Both the position numbers and the translations under genes were made by a program. Below the pieces are notes generated by a model, which was not told the origin of the DNA, searched no databases, and worked only from the letters and a program-made list of their open reading frames with translations. Shown here piece by piece: positions 61,451 through 64,000 of a stretch of 64,000 bases of DNA. This stretch comes from CAVTPU01 sp963736695. GTDB lineage: Bacteria > Actinomycetota > Actinomycetes > Mycobacteriales > Micromonosporaceae. The DNA lies in assembly GCA_963736695.1 (NCBI GenBank), contig CAVTPU010000001.1, forward strand, positions 1,116,001 to 1,180,000. Reading direction: 5' to 3'. Numbering within the stretch: the stretch's first letter is position 1; each line of letters begins with the position of its first letter.

Positions 61451-63682
61451 TCAGCCTTTCTCCAGAAACTCGGCTCGGTCCTCGGCGACCAGGCCCGCGA
61501 CCGCCGACGCGAGCGTCGGGTGACCCGCCAGATCGGGATCGCGGTCGAGCAGGGCGGTGGCCTGCTCGCGAGCCTCAGCGATGAGATGGCCATCACGCAA
61601 CAGCGACAGCACCCGCAGGTGCGACCGGCGCCCCGACTGGGCCGCGCCGAGCACATCGCCCTCCCGCCGCTGCTCCAGATCGAGCTCCGCGAGCCGAAAA
61701 CCGTCCGTTGTGGACGCCACCGCGTCGAGTCGGTCACGGGCCGGCGACGAACCCGGAGCCTCGGTCACCAGCAGGCACAGTCCCGGCGCGGCGCCTCGGC
61801 CGACCCGGCCGCGCAGCTGATGCAGTTGCGACACACCGAACCGGTCGGCGTCGAGAACGATCATGACCGTGGCGTTGGGCACGTCGACGCCGACCTCGAT
61901 CACGGTGGTCGCGACGATGACGTCGAGCCGCCCGGCCGCGAAATCCCGCATCACCGCGTCTTTCTCGTCGGCTGGCAGTCGACCGTGCAGCACACCCACC
62001 CGAAGGTCGCGCAGCGGCCCTTCACGCAGCAGCGGAGCGACCTCCTCGACCGCGAGTGGCGCCCGACGGCCCCCACCATCCGCGTCGACCGCCGCCGCGC
62101 CCGCAACGGAGTCGTCGGCGTCCTCGGCCGCGATGGCGCCCCCGATGCGCGGACAGACCACATAACCCTGATGCCCCGCCGCGACCTCCTCACGCAGCCG
62201 CCGCCAGGCACGGTCGAGATAGGCGGGTTTCTCCGCCGCCGGCACGACGTGCGACGCGATCGGCGACCGCCCCGCGGGCAGTTGCGACAGGGTGGAGACG
62301 TCGAGGTCGCCGAAGACGGTCATCGCGACGGTGCGCGGGATCGGAGTCGCCGTCATCACAAGCACGTGCGGCGGCCGACTCGCCTTGGCCCGCAACGCGT
62401 CGCGTTGCTGCACACCGAACCGGTGCTGTTCGTCGACGATCACTAGGCCGAGGTCGGCGAACTCCACTCCCTCGAAGAGCAGCGCGTGCGTGCCCACGAC
62501 GATGCCGGCCGACCCGCTCGCGATCGCCTGTGCCGCACGCCGCCGCGCCGCCGCGCCCAACGACCCGGTCACCAACGCGACCTCGGTCGCGTGGGGATCG
62601 CTGTCGAGCTCCCCGGCCCGGCCCAGTGGGCCGAGCAGCGCGCGAATGCCCCGAAAGTGTTGCGTGGCCAGCACTTCGGTCGGTGCGAGCAGCGCAGCCT
62701 GGCCGCCCGCGTCCACCACCTGCAGCATCGCCCGCAACGCGCACATCGTCTTGCCCGAGCCGACCTCGCCCTGCAGCAGGCGGTGCATGGGATGCTCGGT
62801 CGCCAGATCCGCCGCGATCTGGGCGCCCACGTCGATCTGCCCGTCGGTGAGCGTGAACGGCAGCGCGGCGTCGAACGCGCCGAGCAGGCCGTCGTCGCGC
62901 CTCGGCCGGGCGGTCGCGACAGCGGTCGCCGCCCGCCGTTTGCGTGCCACCAGCGACAGTTGCACCGCGAAGGCCTCGTCCCAGGCGAGGCGGGCGCGGG
63001 CGACGCTCAGCGACGCCCAGGAGGCGGGGGCGTGCATCTCACGCAGTGCGGCGACGAGGTCCATCAATCGCCGCTCGGAGCGCAGATAGGCCGGCATCGG
63101 GTCGGGCACCGGGGCCAACGTGTCGAGCACGGTGCGCACGCACTGGGCGATCTGCCAGGACCGCAACTGCTTCGTCGATGGATAGACGGGAATCAACGCG
63201 CCGGCGAAACCCTCCGCCGCCTGATCGGCCGACGCCGTGCCATCATCCGGGTTGTCGAGCAGCACATAGTCGGGGTGGGTCAGCTGTTTACGTCCCTGAT
63301 ATTCGGTGACTGTGCCGGCGAAGAGTCCCTGTCGGCCAACGGCGAGATCACGCTCACGCCACGCGAGCTGACGCCGACTCTTGGCGAAGAAGGTCAGGCT
63401 CAGCGTGCGGCCGGACGCGTCGCCCACCACGGCTTCGAATATCGCACCGGGACGGGCCCGCGACTCCCGCAGAGTGGCCCGCGTGACCTGCGCGACGATC
63501 GTCACCTCGTCGCCCACGACGAGACTGGCGATGTCGGTCAGCTCGCCGCGTTCGGCGTATCGACGGGGGAAGTGATAGAGCAGGTCGCCGACGGTCTCCA
63601 ACTCGAAGGCCTCGCCGAGCAGTTTCGCGACGGTCCGGCCGATGCCGGCAGCCGCCGGCAATGCAGTGTCCAGTGTGGTCAC
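61451..63682 (-). CDS. recG: ATP-dependent DNA helicase RecG
   Basis: 743 aa fork-remodelling helicase. The wedge/OB domain has LLYHFPRRYAERGELTDIAS and VTIVAQVTRATL. Helicase motif I is LQGEVGSGKTMCALRAML, motif II DEQHRFG (DExH), and motif III LVMTATPIPRTVAMTVFGDL. Motif VI is QLHQLRGRVGRG. Residues 530-560 carry an Ala/Asp-rich insert (AIAAEDADDSVAGAAAVDAD) not typical of the core. The start overlaps the stop of the DAK2 gene by 4 nt. Confidence 0.95.
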   Translation of the reverse strand: MTTLDTALPAAAGIGRTVAKLLGEAFELETVGDLLYHFPRRYAERGELTDIASLVVGDEVTIVAQVTRATLRESRARPGAIFEAVVGDASGRTLSLTFFAKSRRQLAWRERDLAVGRQGLFAGTVTEYQGRKQLTHPDYVLLDNPDDGTASADQAAEGFAGALIPVYPSTKQLRSWQIAQCVRTVLDTLAPVPDPMPAYLRSERRLMDLVAALREMHAPASWASLSVARARLAWDEAFAVQLSLVARKRRAATAVATARPRRDDGLLGAFDAALPFTLTDGQIDVGAQIAADLATEHPMHRLLQGEVGSGKTMCALRAMLQVVDAGGQAALLAPTEVLATQHFRGIRALLGPLGRAGELDSDPHATEVALVTGSLGAAARRRAAQAIASGSAGIVVGTHALLFEGVEFADLGLVIVDEQHRFGVQQRDALRAKASRPPHVLVMTATPIPRTVAMTVFGDLDVSTLSQLPAGRSPIASHVVPAAEKPAYLDRAWRRLREEVAAGHQGYVVCPRIGGAIAAEDADDSVAGAAAVDADGGGRRAPLAVEEVAPLLREGPLRDLRVGVLHGRLPADEKDAVMRDFAAGRLDVIVATTVIEVGVDVPNATVMIVLDADRFGVSQLHQLRGRVGRGAAPGLCLLVTEAPGSSPARDRLDAVASTTDGFRLAELDLEQRREGDVLGAAQSGRRSHLRVLSLLRDGHLIAEAREQATALLDRDPDLAGHPTLASAVAGLVAEDRAEFLEKG

Positions 63683-64000
63683 TCGACCCCGATCAGCAGT
63701 GGATAGTGGGGCTGGCCGCCGGAATAGATCTGCACCTCCACGAACGGCCAGTCGACGCCCAGATGCGTGGCTAATGCCTCACCCAGGTCGTCCGGCGCGG
63801 TGGCCCCCAGCACGAGGGTCACCAACTCGCCGCCGCCGGAGAGCATCCGGTCGAGCACGGTCACGCAGGTCCGCGCGAGATCCTGGCCGATCACGTTCAC
63901 CTCTCCCTCGACCAGTGCCAGGATATCGCCCGCCTCACACCGGCCGGCGACGGTGAGCGCGGCGCGGCTCGCCGTCGTCACTTCCGCATAGCGGCACGCC
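63679..64000 (-). CDS. DAK2-domain (FakA/YloV-like) protein, C-terminal fragment at window edge
   Basis: The frame is open from the window end (no stop), so only the last 106 residues are visible. Ending segments CEAGDILALVEGEVNVIG, GGGELVTLVLGATAPDDLGE and VEVQIYSGGQPHYPLLIGVE match the C-terminal domain of YloV/FakA-type fatty acid kinase subunits. It overlaps recG by 4 nt, the common DAK2-recG pair. The kinase domain lies beyond the window. Confidence 0.82.
   Translation of the reverse strand, partial: ACRYAEVTTASRAALTVAGRCEAGDILALVEGEVNVIGQDLARTCVTVLDRMLSGGGELVTLVLGATAPDDLGEALATHLGVDWPFVEVQIYSGGQPHYPLLIGVE

Overview
This 64 kb window is a contiguous piece of a high-GC actinobacterial chromosome. 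It shows the conserved core order seen in actinomycetes: rseP-dxr-ispG, rlmN-cdsA-frr-pyrH-tsf-rpsB, rnhB-lepB-rplS-trmD-rimM-rpsP, ffh, glnD-glnK-amtB, ftsY-smc, rnc-DUF177-coaD-rsmD-recG. Actinobacteria-restricted families (DUF2469, DUF2631, a SepIVA-like protein, an LprG-like lipoprotein beside a P55-like MFS pump) support this. A two-part DivIVA-domain protein with a Met/Pro/Gly-rich linker and the gene order are most like Micromonosporales or Glycomycetales; that narrower placement is inference. Most genes are on the minus strand. No transposase, integrase, CRISPR array, rRNA or tRNA gene was recognised.

Layout. 1-9.6 kb: end of an ABC exporter, a GNAT acetyltransferase, ispG, a site-2 protease, dxr and a large MMPL transporter with a long Pro/Gly-rich tail. 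10-21.5 kb: a DUF2631 protein, DivIVA-domain protein, rlmN, cdsA, frr, pyrH, tsf, rpsB, then dprA, a ComM/YifB ATPase and yraN. 21.7-24.8 kb: a plus-strand run of a universal stress protein, XerC-type recombinase and a PLP enzyme. 24.8-33.9 kb: M23-like protein, DUF2469, rnhB, two overlapping signal peptidase genes, rplS, trmD, rimM, KH protein, rpsP, archaeal-type proS and an amidohydrolase.

34-46 kb is the most unusual part. ffh and amtB are each interrupted by an apparent one-base insertion. Between ffh and glnD lies a divergent accessory pair: a 906-aa protein with a perfect RING-type zinc-finger pattern and a TerD-like domain (minus strand) and an 808-aa WD40 protein (plus strand). They are separated by about 600 bp of non-coding DNA holding two copies of a roughly 76-bp repeat with inverted ends and a compound hairpin. 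glnD-glnK-amtB follows, with a GlnR-type operator upstream of amtB.

46-64 kb: LprG/P55-like pair, a phosphotransferase, ftsY, smc, a small coiled-coil protein, a translationally coupled pair of carbohydrate-hydrolase-like genes (spherulin-4/GH135-like and GH114-like) that both seem to lack key catalytic acids, then mutM, rnc, plsX, rpmF, DUF177, a SepIVA-like gene, coaD, rsmD, recG and a truncated DAK2/FakA-like gene.

Functionally the window combines protein export (ffh, ftsY, lepB x2, rseP), ribosome building and tRNA/rRNA modification, the MEP isoprenoid pathway, phospholipid synthesis (cdsA, plsX), nitrogen sensing and DNA repair. Many minus-strand genes overlap by 4 nt or abut, implying long co-transcribed units, punctuated by strong hairpins listed below.
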